Of a DNA stretch of 64,000 bases, positions 9,041 through 17,402 are shown piece by piece (position 1 is the stretch's first letter; each line of letters starts with the position of its first letter). The translations under genes and the position numbers were made by a program. Under the pieces are notes generated by a model that was not told the DNA's origin, did not search any database, and worked only from the letters and a program-made list of their open reading frames with translations. Origin of the DNA: Thalassospira tepidiphila MCCC 1A03514 (lineage in GTDB: Bacteria > Pseudomonadota > Alphaproteobacteria > Rhodospirillales > Thalassospiraceae); the NCBI RefSeq assembly GCF_001662875.1, contig NZ_JPVZ01000005.1:186001-250000 (forward strand), in the 5' to 3' direction.

Positions 9041-9503
9041 AGGCGTGCCTTTATTCAAAAGCAAAAGTTAAAATTTGAGCGCCTTGTAGCATATAGCGTC
9101 GGGGCTGCCAACGCGCAGCTCATGAAAACAGCAAGTTTTCCAAACAGAACTGACGCAGTAAAACCGTTATGGTTCAAAAGCTCCGTATATTGAACACATA
9201 TGTCAGCTTTAACGCCGTCAACAAGGTCCATGCAGGTATCAGAATGCCGCCATGGCCGTAAAGTACGATCCAGCCATATAAACAGTATTATTGCGCAATC
9301 TGTTTGGTTGTATTTCCTGTGCGACCTGAAATTTAAGAGGGTTTAATCATCGCCGCCAAAGCATAAACTTTAATATAACATCCCTATAAACCTAAACAGG
9401 GTCTATTAAACAAATAACCTTGTGTTTTTCTGTGGTTTGACTATACCGATTGAATAGTGCATTAAGTTTAATGTGATTTATCAAATGAAGGATTACTTCA
9501 ATT
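9041..9503 (+). promoter_or_regulatory. long AT-rich divergent intergenic region upstream of rpiB and mucR
   Basis: 463 bases without a supportable gene. The right-hand 200 bases (about 9300-9500) are markedly more AT-rich than the flanks, with runs such as TTTAATATAAC and TTAAGTTTAATG. This is the expected composition for promoters bound by Ros/MucR proteins, which favour AT-rich DNA and autoregulate in other species. AAGGA at 9488-9492 is placed to act as the Shine-Dalgarno sequence of mucR. I cannot assign a unique -10/-35 pair. Confidence 0.45.
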
Positions 9504-9923
9504 ATGGCTGAAACCGAGAACAGCGTGCTTAATCGCGACGAACTTTTACAGATGACCGTCGACATTGTATCTGCCTATGTCAGCAACAATGCGCTTGCCG
9601 CGGCACAGATTCCGGAACTGATTTCGACTGTCTTTGCTTCTCTTGATGATATACACGGTGTTGAAAAAGAACCGGAACAGGAACCGTTGAAACCGGCTGT
9701 TCCGATCAAAAAATCTATTGGCGATGATTATATTGTCTGCCTCGAAGACGGCAAAAAGCTGAAAATGCTCAAACGTCACCTGCGCACGACCTATAACCTC
9801 ACCCCGGAAGAATACCGTGCGAAATGGGGCCTGCCGGCAGATTACCCGATGGTCGCACCGAATTACGCCAAGCAGCGTTCGCAGTTTGCCAAGAAGATCG
9901 GTTTGGGTCGCAAGGCGAAATAA
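9504..9923 (+). CDS. mucR: Ros/MucR family transcriptional regulator
   Basis: 139 residues. MucR proteins are H-NS-like global regulators that bind AT-rich DNA and control surface polysaccharide, motility and cell cycle genes in alphaproteobacteria. The N-terminal helices (residues 10-55) match the oligomerisation part. The C-terminal zinc-finger-like domain reads DYIVCLEDGKKLKMLKRHLR followed by TTYNLTPEEYRAKWGLP. The CxxD half and the first His are present, but the distal His pair seen in Ros (THH) is replaced by Thr-Tyr. Some Mesorhizobium homologues fold without zinc, so this may be a zinc-independent version. Monocistronic, with its own leader and terminator. Confidence 0.93.
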   Translation: MAETENSVLNRDELLQMTVDIVSAYVSNNALAAAQIPELISTVFASLDDIHGVEKEPEQEPLKPAVPIKKSIGDDYIVCLEDGKKLKMLKRHLRTTYNLTPEEYRAKWGLPADYPMVAPNYAKQRSQFAKKIGLGRKAK

Positions 9924-9950
9924 CGCCTTCCCCAGTCAAATACCGAAAGA

Positions 9951-9985
9951 AAAAACGCCGCCCTCATTCAGGGCGGCGTTTTTCG
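9951..9985. terminator. bidirectional terminator between mucR and livK
   Basis: A 13-base-pair stem built on ACGCCGCCCT and AGGGCGGCGT around CATTC is flanked by five As on the left and five Ts on the right. It follows the mucR stop by 28 bases and can also stop minus-strand transcription from livK. A strong intrinsic terminator by eye. Confidence 0.9.
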
Positions 9986-10004
9986 TATCCGACTGCAATA
10001 GTCG

Positions 10005-10032
10005 GGTCAGTCCAGCTTTAGGCCGGACTGAC
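10005..10032 (-). terminator. hairpin directly downstream of livK
   Basis: GGTCAGTCC and GGACTGACC form a perfect 9-base stem around an 11-base loop, starting 14 bases past the livK stop. It has no T tract on the minus strand, so it probably protects the 3' end or acts together with the terminator 20 bases further on. Confidence 0.55.
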
Positions 10033-10045
10033 CGTTTGCAGTTGA

Positions 10046-11161
10046 TCACGGATTCTGGATAGCACCGTCGGTGTACTGACCGTCTTTCCAGGTGTAGATC
10101 CAGTAACCCGGAGCATCGACGTCGCCTTTGGCGTCAAACGAGATTTCGCCAAGAACGGTGTCGAATTTCTCGGAATGCAGGGCATCTACAACCGGCTCGA
10201 AGTCGGTCGAGCCAGCTTTGTTGGCAGCCTGTGCCCAAGCCTGGATCGCACCATAGGTGAACAGGGTGTAACCTTCCGGCTTGTAACCGATTTCGTCGAA
10301 GTATTTGACGAGGTCAGCGTTGCGCGGATCGGTTTCAATTGCCGGCGATGCGGTGAAGATGGTGCCTTCGCCGGAATCACCGGTAATTGCCCAATATTCA
10401 AGGGTGTTGATCGCGTCACCAGACATGACCATGGTGTCCATGCCCTGTGCGCGCATCTGACGAACGATCAGACCGAGTTCGGTGTGGTAACCACCATAAT
10501 ACAGAACTTCGATGCCTTCGGATTTCAGCTTGGTCACCAGAGCCGAGTAGTCTTTCTCAGCCGGGGTGATTGCTTCGTAAAGGGCTTCGGTTACGCCGTT
10601 CGCATTGAGGTTTTTCTTGGTTTCGTCAGCCAGACCTTTGGAATAAGCCTGCTTGTCGTGAACGATGGCGATTTTCTTGTCGCCATAGTTTGCAGCCAGG
10701 TATTTACCAGCAACTTCACCCTGCTGATCGTCACGACCGCAAACACGGAACACGTTGTCCATGTCACGTTCGGTCAGCTGCGGGTTGGTTGAAGCCGGGG
10801 AAATCTGGATGATGCCCTCTTCGAAGTAAACTTCCGAAGCCGGGATCGAGGAACCAGAGCAGAAGTGACCAGCAACAAGTGCAACGTCTTTGCTAACCAA
10901 CTGGTTGGCAACAGCAACAGCCTGTTTCGGATCGCAAGCGTCATCGCCGATTTCGAGGACGAGCATTTCGCCGTTCACACCACCAGCTGCGTTGATGTCA
11001 GCAACTGCTTTCTCTGCACCCTGGGTCATCTGTTCGCCAAATGCAGCGTACGGACCGGTCATCGGACCAACGGTCGCGACAACGATGTCAGCTTTTGCTA
11101 CACCCATTGAAAGAACAAGCGCGGAAGCAGTGGCAAGAAGGCCGAGCTTGGTTTTCGACAT
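10046..11161 (-). CDS. livK: branched-chain amino acid ABC transporter substrate-binding protein
   Basis: 371 residues, periplasmic. A Sec signal peptide (MSKTKLGLLA, hydrophobic core, cleavage after AKA before DIVV, about residue 24) precedes a Leu/Ile/Val-type receptor domain: GPMTGPYAAFGEQM, INAAGGVNG, GDDACDPKQAVAVANQLV and the ligand-loop GHFCSGSSIPAS. The Cys pair (DDAC and HFCSG) is typical of LivJ/LivK proteins. It lies downstream of the membrane and ATPase genes across a 206-base gap full of hairpins, so it is probably expressed at a different level, as usual for binding proteins. Confidence 0.95.
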   Translation of the reverse strand: MSKTKLGLLATASALVLSMGVAKADIVVATVGPMTGPYAAFGEQMTQGAEKAVADINAAGGVNGEMLVLEIGDDACDPKQAVAVANQLVSKDVALVAGHFCSGSSIPASEVYFEEGIIQISPASTNPQLTERDMDNVFRVCGRDDQQGEVAGKYLAANYGDKKIAIVHDKQAYSKGLADETKKNLNANGVTEALYEAITPAEKDYSALVTKLKSEGIEVLYYGGYHTELGLIVRQMRAQGMDTMVMSGDAINTLEYWAITGDSGEGTIFTASPAIETDPRNADLVKYFDEIGYKPEGYTLFTYGAIQAWAQAANKAGSTDFEPVVDALHSEKFDTVLGEISFDAKGDVDAPGYWIYTWKDGQYTDGAIQNP

Positions 11162-11223
11162 AAGAGAAGTCTCCCTGTTCCAAAGGTTGATTCCATCACC
11201 ATGACAGAATCATCTTTTTGGAT

Positions 11224-11263
11224 CTGAAACCGGCCCGTGTTTATCGCCGATTACCGGTTTCAG
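11224..11263 (-). repeat. perfect 10-bp inverted repeat in the livK leader
   Basis: CTGAAACCGG and CCGGTTTCAG are separated by 20 bases, 63-102 bases upstream of the livK start. It could be an RNA hairpin limiting read-through from the livHMGF genes, or an operator for a separate livK promoter. The two cannot be separated by eye. Confidence 0.5.
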
Positions 11264-11319
11264 TTCCCTCGCACCATAGCGCTCCGTATTCGGGACGCAT
11301 AAGTACAAACCAGACGATT

Positions 11320-11363
11320 GCCCGTTATCGGGCAACCATGCGGGGACGCGTTACGTCCCCGCA
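11320..11363 (-). other. two tandem GC-rich hairpins after the small liv membrane gene
   Basis: GCGGGGACG and CGTCCCCGC (within 11339-11363, 10-base-pair stem, CGTTA loop) start five bases past the stop of the small membrane protein gene. They are followed on the minus strand by GCCCG-TTAT-CGGGC (read on plus, 11320-11333). No T tract follows either stem, which suggests mRNA stabilisation or attenuation rather than full termination. Confidence 0.6.
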
Positions 11364-11367
11364 AATA

Positions 11368-11724
11368 TCAGCGAACATCAGCACCTTCGCGGGCGCGATA
11401 CGCAAACGGACCAACCCGTTCATACAGCCACGGATATTGCGACAGCATCTTGTTCACCTGCGTCAGGCGGAACGCCGCGAAGGTGATTGCAAACAGGATT
11501 ACCGTATCAAAAATGTAGCCGGAAAGTGAAAGAAGCTCACCTTCAAACAGGGCAAAAACCATGAAGCGGTCAACGCAGCCAAGCAGCAGTGCATAAGGCA
11601 CAAGCTGCCAGGCCGGACGCCAGGTGTTTGCGATGGCCTGACCGGTCATGAAACCGCAGAACCCCATCAGGATGATGGTCATTCCGATTGTGACACCAAT
11701 GCTGGTACCCGTAATCGCTTCCAT
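11368..11724 (-). CDS. small membrane protein of liv operons (DUF6867-like)
   Basis: 118 residues with about three predicted membrane helices: residues 9-30 (VTIGMTIILMGFCGFMTG), about 40-58 and about 70-90. The C-terminus is basic and soluble (QYPWLYERVGPFAYRAREG). Located 11 bases after livF within the branched-chain amino acid transporter cluster. A family of this size and position occurs in alphaproteobacterial liv operons, and I recall it as DUF6867, but its function is unknown. A role in assembling or tuning the Liv permease is inference from context only. Confidence 0.75.
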   Translation of the reverse strand: MEAITGTSIGVTIGMTIILMGFCGFMTGQAIANTWRPAWQLVPYALLLGCVDRFMVFALFEGELLSLSGYIFDTVILFAITFAAFRLTQVNKMLSQYPWLYERVGPFAYRAREGADVR

Positions 11725-11735
11725 CTCAGAACTCC

Positions 11736-12452
11736 CTAGTGGCCACCCTCGAGGTAGGCTGCGCGGACTTCCGGGTTTGCCAGAAGTTCCGCACCCGTCC
11801 CCGAGAGCGTGATATTGCCATTGACCATCACATATCCACGATGAGCCAGTTTAAGCGCATGGAATGCGTTCTGCTCAACGAGGAAGACCGTCATCTTTTT
11901 CTCGCGGTTGATCTTCTCAACCGTTTCGAAAATCTGCTTCACGATCAGTGGCGCCAGACCAAGTGACGGCTCATCAAGCAGAAGAAGACGCGGACGGCCC
12001 ATCAGGGCACGGCCAATCGCCAACATCTGCTGTTCACCACCAGACATCGTACCGGCACGCTGGTTGATGCGTTCCTTCAGACGCGGGAACAGATCAAACA
12101 CCATTTCGATATCCGAATTGAAATACTTCGGATCCTGGGTGATCGCGCCCATCTGAAGGTTTTCATAAACCGACATGCGCGGGAAAATACGACGCCCTTC
12201 CGGGGACTGCTGAATACCAAGCTGGCAGATCTCATGCATTGGCATGCGACTGATATCCTGGCCTTCAAACAGAATGCGCCCCTTGCTGGCCTGCGGCGAA
12301 CCGCAACAGGTCATAAGCAACGTGGTTTTGCCGGCACCGTTGGCACCGATCAGGGTGACGATTTCACCTTCATTGACTTCCATATCAATGCCCTTGAGGG
12401 CTTCGATATTGCCATAGAAGGTATGAACACCTTCGATTTTAAGCATGGACAT
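11736..12452 (-). CDS. livF: branched-chain amino acid ABC transporter ATP-binding protein LivF
   Basis: 238 residues. One of two cytosolic ATPases energising the Liv importer. Walker A is GANGAGKTT, the ABC signature is MSGGEQQMLAIGRAL, and Walker B is LLLLDEPSLGL; the insertion HGYVMVNGNITLSGTG is typical of LivF. I set the start at the ATG at 12452 (MSMLKIEG), which has GGGAG nine bases upstream. A GTG six codons earlier overlaps the end of livG but lacks a Shine-Dalgarno sequence. Confidence 0.94.
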   Translation of the reverse strand: MSMLKIEGVHTFYGNIEALKGIDMEVNEGEIVTLIGANGAGKTTLLMTCCGSPQASKGRILFEGQDISRMPMHEICQLGIQQSPEGRRIFPRMSVYENLQMGAITQDPKYFNSDIEMVFDLFPRLKERINQRAGTMSGGEQQMLAIGRALMGRPRLLLLDEPSLGLAPLIVKQIFETVEKINREKKMTVFLVEQNAFHALKLAHRGYVMVNGNITLSGTGAELLANPEVRAAYLEGGH

Positions 12453-12466
12453 ATCGATGGACTCCC

Positions 12467-13321
12467 TCACTGCGCTTTCGGATCAAGATGAAGGTCGGCA
12501 GCAACTTCCGGCGGAAGCTCGTCATCCTCTTCTTCGCCAAGATAGGCGCGGATAACAGCCGGATCATTCTTGACGGCTTCTGGATTGCCATCGGCAATCT
12601 TTTTACCGTAATCAAGAACGATCACATGGTCGGAAATCTGCATGACAACGCTCATATCATGCTCGATCAGAAGGCAGCCAACGCCCTGATCATCACGGAT
12701 GCTCTGCAACAGAACGTTCAGTTCCGCCGACTCACGCGGGTTAAGGCCCGCAGCCGGTTCGTCCAGACAAAGCAGTGACGGGTCGGTGCACATGGCACGT
12801 GCGATTTCCAGGCGACGCTGGGAACCATATGGCAGGTTACCGGCATTCCAGTCAGCCTGCGCATACAGACCAACCTTCTCCAGCCAGAACTCAGCCTTTT
12901 CGACCGCTTCCTTTTCCGCCTTGGCATATTTGCCAAGGTTGAACAAACCGGCAAGAGAGAACGCAGAGGCCTCCATCAACCGGTTATGCTGGGCAACGAT
13001 CAGGTTTTCCAGAACCGTCATCCCGGTAAACAGGCGGATGTTCTGGAACGTGCGCGCAACACCTTTGTTGCGTGGAATGCGGAACCCTTCGGTCCGTTCC
13101 AGCAACCGCGGGCCATCGTCGGCATGAAGGGTCAGGCGACCCTCGGTCGGAACGTAGAACCCGGTCAGGCAGTTAAACACAGTGGTTTTCCCTGCCCCGT
13201 TCGGGCCGATGATGGCTGTGATTTCACGCTTGTTGGCATTGAAAGACAGATCATCAATCGCGACCAGTCCGCCGAAACGCATGGTCAGATGTTCGACTTC
13301 AATCAGTTTGTTGTCGGTCAT
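12467..13321 (-). CDS. livG: branched-chain amino acid ABC transporter ATP-binding protein LivG
   Basis: 284 residues. Second ATPase of the Liv importer. Walker [10 protein letters not shown], a signature region [15 protein letters not shown], Walker [12 protein letters not shown], and the LivG-specific [12 protein letters not shown] segment. The acidic C-terminal extension ([18 protein letters not shown]) is somewhat longer than in E. coli LivG. The start overlaps the livM stop by four bases (ATGA), implying coupled translation. Confidence 0.95.
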   Translation of the reverse strand: MTDNKLIEVEHLTMRFGGLVAIDDLSFNANKREITAIIGPNGAGKTTVFNCLTGFYVPTEGRLTLHADDGPRLLERTEGFRIPRNKGVARTFQNIRLFTGMTVLENLIVAQHNRLMEASAFSLAGLFNLGKYAKAEKEAVEKAEFWLEKVGLYAQADWNAGNLPYGSQRRLEIARAMCTDPSLLCLDEPAAGLNPRESAELNVLLQSIRDDQGVGCLLIEHDMSVVMQISDHVIVLDYGKKIADGNPEAVKNDPAVIRAYLGEEEDDELPPEVAADLHLDPKAQ

Positions 13322-14838
13322 TTGATTTCTCCGGCAACTTTTTCTTTCTGGCTCATATTGAGCAGAATGGTCGGATCACGGAAGGACAACAGACCGCGCG
13401 GACGCCAGAGCATGATGGCAACAATACCTGCCCCGAAGATCAGCATGCGATATTCGGCCAGTTCACGGAACATTTCCGGGAAACCGATCATCACAATTGC
13501 CGCCAACACGACGCCGATCTGGCTGCCCATACCGCCCAGAACCACGATCGCAAGAATCACAGCCGATTCAAGGAAGGTGAAGCTTTCCGGGCTGATAAAG
13601 CCCTGACGGGTTGCGAAGAACGCACCGGCAAAGCCACCAAACATCGCGCCGATGGCAAATGCCGACAGCTTGGTGTTGGTCGGGTTGATGCCGAGCGAAC
13701 GGCAGGCAATTTCATCCTCGCGAAGCGCTTCCCAGGCACGCCCGATCGGCAGTTTGCGCAGACGCAGGGTCACGAAGTTCGTCACCAGCGCCAGCACAAG
13801 GATCAGGTAGTACAGGAAGATCAGGCGATGCATGGACGAGTATTCCATACCGAACAGCTCGTTAAAGCCAATCGCCCCGTCCGGAACACGCCGCGAAAAA
13901 TCAGCCATACCAAAGAAGCTAGGACGTTCAATCGATGAAATCCCGTCCGGACCACCGGTAAGGTCATACCAGTTGATCAGAACAACGCGGATAATCTCAC
14001 CGAAACCAAGGGTCACGATTGCAAGATAGTCACCGCGCAGACGCAGAACCGGGAAGCCAAGGATAATCCCGAAGCTTGCCGCAAAGATACCCGCCAATGG
14101 CAGGCAAAGCCAGAAGCTCAGATCGAAATTCTGCGACAGCAGCGCATAAGAATATGCGCCAACCGCGTAGAACGCGACATATCCAAGGTCAAGAAGACCT
14201 GCCAGACCAACCACGATATTCAACCCCCACCCCAGCATGATGTAAATCATCACAAGGGTCGCAAGGTCGATTGCGGAACGGTCTTCGCCAAAGATGAACG
14301 GGAAAATGATAAAGAAGATAATCCCGATCAGACCGATTTTCTTGGTGTTCGAACGATACGCCAACTGGATTTTGGACGACAGTTTGGCGCTTTCATCGAC
14401 ATCAGCCGCGGTCTTGTCTTTCATCGTGAAATAGGCCGTGGCAAAAATGATCGCCACAAACGCGATACCAATGATGGTGCTGACGACACTTGAAAACACC
14501 ATGTCGAGGAAGACCGGCGAAACCCAGCGGTCATCAAGTTCGCGGAAACGTACGAACATTTCAAAAACGGCAACGGCAGAAAGCGTAATCAGAACGGCCT
14601 GGCCGAGACGTGAAATGTTCTCGCGGCGGAAAATCAGACCAAGACGACCGATCACAGTCGCCCCGATTGCAAGCAGGACAAGGTCCCAACGCACGGCCAG
14701 TTCCAGACCGGTCGGACGGTCAACCGTCTCGACACCAAGGAGCATGACGGACATCAACAGCGCGATCACGGCAAAGAACGCAAGTTCCTTGACCACTTCC
14801 GAGCCATTGGTACGAGAAGAAGCAAATGCAGCAGACAT
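13318..14838 (-). CDS. livM: branched-chain amino acid ABC transporter permease LivM
   Basis: 506 residues. The LivM permease core fills the C-terminal two thirds: [41 protein letters not shown] and [16 protein letters not shown] (the last is the EAA-like coupling loop). The N-terminal 180 residues form an extension with about four extra membrane helices, longer than in E. coli LivM (425 residues). I chose the ATG at 14838 (MSAAFASS), which overlaps the livH stop by one base (TGATG); residues before that are unlike a signal or membrane segment. Confidence 0.93.
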   Translation of the reverse strand: MSAAFASSRTNGSEVVKELAFFAVIALLMSVMLLGVETVDRPTGLELAVRWDLVLLAIGATVIGRLGLIFRRENISRLGQAVLITLSAVAVFEMFVRFRELDDRWVSPVFLDMVFSSVVSTIIGIAFVAIIFATAYFTMKDKTAADVDESAKLSSKIQLAYRSNTKKIGLIGIIFFIIFPFIFGEDRSAIDLATLVMIYIMLGWGLNIVVGLAGLLDLGYVAFYAVGAYSYALLSQNFDLSFWLCLPLAGIFAASFGIILGFPVLRLRGDYLAIVTLGFGEIIRVVLINWYDLTGGPDGISSIERPSFFGMADFSRRVPDGAIGFNELFGMEYSSMHRLIFLYYLILVLALVTNFVTLRLRKLPIGRAWEALREDEIACRSLGINPTNTKLSAFAIGAMFGGFAGAFFATRQGFISPESFTFLESAVILAIVVLGGMGSQIGVVLAAIVMIGFPEMFRELAEYRMLIFGAGIVAIMLWRPRGLLSFRDPTILLNMSQKEKVAGEIK

Positions 14839-15761
14839 CAGACTTTCTCCACCTCCGGCTTGCCGAGCAGACCCCACGGACGGAAGATCAGCACAAGAAC
14901 CAGAATGCCAAACGTTGCGACATCCTTGTATTCAATCGTGAGATAACCCGACCAGAAAGCCTCGATCAGGCCGATCAGAAGACCACCAAGCATTGCGCCC
15001 GGCAAAGATCCGATACCGCCAAGAACGGCCGCGGTGAAGGCCTTAACACCGGCAAGGAAGCCGATATAGAAGTCGATCACGCCGTAATACAACGTCACCA
15101 TCATCCCCGCGACCGATGCCAGGGCAGCACCCATGACAAACGTGGTCGAGATGGTGCGGTCAACGTTAACACCCAGAAGGCCTGCCATCGTACGGTCCTG
15201 CTCACAGGCACGCTGTGCGCGGCCCAGGGACGTTTTGGCAATCAGCAGCGAGAAGACAACCATCAGCACGAATGTCAGAACGATAATCACGATCTGCATA
15301 TAGCTGAGCTGAACGTCGAAATTCGCGCTTTCCATCAGGGTAATGCCGCCCTCAACAAGCGGCTGCATCGGTTTCACGCGCGCACCCTGCGAAATCTGAA
15401 CGAAGTTCTGCAGGAAAATGGACATACCGATGGCAGAAATCAAAGCTGCCAGACGGAATGAGCCGCGCAGCGGCCGATATGCAACCCGTTCCACGCCCCA
15501 ACCATAGACAGAGGTCAGAACCATTGAAACGAACAGCATCAAAAGAAGGGTAAGAGGTAGAATTCCGCTGATACCGGCAGCCTGACAGATCAGGAAGGTA
15601 ATCAGGGAATGGAACGCACCGATCATATAGATCTCACCGTGCGCAAAGTTGATCATGCCAATAATGCCATAAACCATCGTGTAACCGATGGCGATCAGAC
15701 CATAAATGGCCCCCAGCGTCAGACCATTGATCAATTGTTGTAGGAAATAAGCCCAATCCAT
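14838..15761 (-). CDS. livH: branched-chain amino acid ABC transporter permease LivH
   Basis: 307 residues, about eight membrane helices. Diagnostic motifs are [39 protein letters not shown] near the N-terminus and [20 protein letters not shown] (the coupling loop) in the middle. First gene of the liv operon; TAAGG lies seven bases before the ATG on the minus strand. With LivM it forms the membrane channel fed by LivK. Confidence 0.95.
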   Translation of the reverse strand: MDWAYFLQQLINGLTLGAIYGLIAIGYTMVYGIIGMINFAHGEIYMIGAFHSLITFLICQAAGISGILPLTLLLMLFVSMVLTSVYGWGVERVAYRPLRGSFRLAALISAIGMSIFLQNFVQISQGARVKPMQPLVEGGITLMESANFDVQLSYMQIVIIVLTFVLMVVFSLLIAKTSLGRAQRACEQDRTMAGLLGVNVDRTISTTFVMGAALASVAGMMVTLYYGVIDFYIGFLAGVKAFTAAVLGGIGSLPGAMLGGLLIGLIEAFWSGYLTIEYKDVATFGILVLVLIFRPWGLLGKPEVEKV

Positions 15762-16113
15762 TGCACAACCTTAGATTTGGCACAGACATACAAGGACTTC
15801 GCCAGATCAGCAGAAGGTATCAATTCACACACAGATGTAATGATTGGATGAGACACTGTCTCCCCATAGCCCCCTGGCAAACCCGCAAAGCCTCCGTCTT
15901 ATTGTTATCGGGTAACCCCCGGTTTTAACCCTCTATGCCGGTCATTCTTTTTGCGACCATTACATAAAGAGCGCGATTAGAGCGAGGACATTAGACACAC
16001 GATTTCAAACCCTGCAAGCCGCTTTGACATTTTAGTGAAAATCACCAAAACAGGATTTGAAATTGGCATAAAACACTGACTTCGAAAGTCACCCACGCTT
16101 TATATTGTATAAA
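15762..16113 (-). promoter_or_regulatory. intergenic region upstream of livH
   Basis: 352 bases with no supportable coding sequence. It must carry the liv operon promoter for minus-strand transcription. I see small dyads (GGTC-N11-GACC around 15940-15960, and GACTT-CGA-AAGTC near 16080) but no pair of hexamers that I trust. The region next to the DUF6898-like gene is AT-rich (TATATTGTATAAATTAT) with no obvious terminator stem. Confidence 0.4.
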
Positions 16114-16305
16114 TTATCCCTTTTTGAGAACGTATTCAAGTTTTTGTGCAGCAACGCGCTTCAGTTGTTCCGGATTCCGGCTGACAGGTCCGGCAACAGT
16201 CACTTCCACGCCTGTTTTGCCGTCAATGGCCGTACACCGCAGATAGGTGCCGACTTGCCGAAGCTCAAAATAAATCTCGTTCGAGGTGTTATAGCGTGAG
16301 GTCAT
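16114..16305 (-). CDS. small DUF6898-like protein
   Basis: About 63 residues from the ATG at 16305: NEIYFELRQVGTYLRCTAID, then GVEVTVAGPVSRNPEQL and a Lys-rich helix ending LEYVLKKG. I recall this pattern (beta strands with FEFRQVGNYVKV-like sequence, C-terminal helix) as the DUF6898 family of Rhodospirillales; its function is unknown. The start is uncertain: no good Shine-Dalgarno sequence precedes the ATG, and TTG codons up to 16377 keep the frame open. The mmsB terminator lies just upstream, so it has its own promoter or relies on read-through. Confidence 0.65.
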   Translation of the reverse strand: MTSRYNTSNEIYFELRQVGTYLRCTAIDGKTGVEVTVAGPVSRNPEQLKRVAAQKLEYVLKKG

Positions 16306-16378
16306 TGATGCACTGCTGTTATCAAAAATGGACTTGTCTATTGTGCTCCCATTTTCAGACAACGCAACATATAACAAA

Positions 16379-16404
16379 ACGGGCCCGGAAATCCGGACCC
16401 GCTC
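16379..16404 (-). terminator. terminator after mmsB
   Basis: On the minus strand, GGGTCCGG-ATTT-CCGGGCCC (one G/T pair) is followed by GTTTTGTTAT. It starts about 25 bases past the mmsB stop and separates the valine catabolic operon from the small DUF6898-like gene. Confidence 0.8.
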
Positions 16405-16428
16405 GTTTGGTACCGCTTCTGGGTACTT

Positions 16429-17319
16429 CTATTTCTCGCCATCAAGCATTTTAACGATGGCTGAAAAGTCCATACCACCGTTGCCGCCATTGGAATAAAG
16501 CGCATACAGGCTTTCGGCCAATGCACCCATCGGGGTTGTTGCACCAGATGCCGCTGATGCCTGCTGGGCCAGCTTCAAATCTTTCAGCATCATATCCACC
16601 GCAAAGCCCGGCTGATAATCGCGGTTGGCCGGGGATGTCGGAACCGGCCCTGGGACCGGGCAATAACTTGTCAAAGCCCAGCACTGACCTGATGCCTTTG
16701 AAGACACCTCAAACAGTTTCTGGGCATCCAGGCCAAGGCGCTTTGCCAGCATGAAGGCCTCGGAAACCGCGATCATGCTGACACCAAGCACCATGTTGTT
16801 GCAGATCTTTGCCGCCTGCCCGGCTCCGCTGTCACCGGCATGGATGATATTGCTGCCCATGCCCGCCAAAATAGGCTGTGCACTGGCAAAGTCCGCCTCA
16901 GATCCACCAACCATGAATGTCAGCGTCCCTGCCGCCGCACCGGCCGTCCCGCCAGAGATCGGGGCATCAACAACACCAAGACCTGCCGCACGGGCCAGCT
17001 CGGCTGCCTTGCGGGCCGAGTCCACATCAATTGTCGAACTGTCGATCAGAACCGTGCCCGGCTTGGCATGTGCAATGACACCGTCCGGTCCATCATAAAC
17101 GCCCAGCACGTGCTTGCCCGCGGGCAGAACAGTGACAACAAATTCGACATCACTGGCCGCTGCGCCGACCGATGCCGCCTTTGAGGCACCGGCCTCCACG
17201 GCCTTTGCCACCGCATCCGCCGACAGATCAAAGACCTTGACCGCATGCCCGGCCTTCACAAGGTTGGACGCCATCGGGCCGCCCATATTGCCCAGACCGA
17301 TAAAACCGATATTCGCCAT
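16429..17319 (-). CDS. mmsB: 3-hydroxyisobutyrate dehydrogenase
   Basis: 296 residues. Oxidises 3-hydroxyisobutyrate to methylmalonate semialdehyde with NAD in valine breakdown. The N-terminus has the NAD motif GFIGLGNMGGPMASNLVKAG; substrate binding is marked by DAPISGGTAGA and the catalytic Lys by GQAAKICNNM. The C-terminal part (DYQPGFAVDMMLKDLKLA) is the family's dimer domain. Third and last gene of the operon with isobutyryl-CoA dehydrogenase and 3-hydroxyisobutyryl-CoA hydrolase, 83 bases after the hydrolase stop. The next enzyme (mmsA) is absent from the window. Confidence 0.95.
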   Translation of the reverse strand: MANIGFIGLGNMGGPMASNLVKAGHAVKVFDLSADAVAKAVEAGASKAASVGAAASDVEFVVTVLPAGKHVLGVYDGPDGVIAHAKPGTVLIDSSTIDVDSARKAAELARAAGLGVVDAPISGGTAGAAAGTLTFMVGGSEADFASAQPILAGMGSNIIHAGDSGAGQAAKICNNMVLGVSMIAVSEAFMLAKRLGLDAQKLFEVSSKASGQCWALTSYCPVPGPVPTSPANRDYQPGFAVDMMLKDLKLAQQASAASGATTPMGALAESLYALYSNGGNGGMDFSAIVKMLDGEK

Positions 17320-17402
17320 TTGAAGTCTCCTCTGACACCCTATCTGGGTGTTTTGTTCTGATTTATGTTGATCTGGCAGGGTGATGTTCCCTGCCCAATA
17401 GT

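Noticed and set aside
13957-13970. GGTA-N6-TACC copy inside livM
   Set aside because: Only four-base arms and inside a conserved coding region; taken as a background occurrence that tempers the shared-operator idea.
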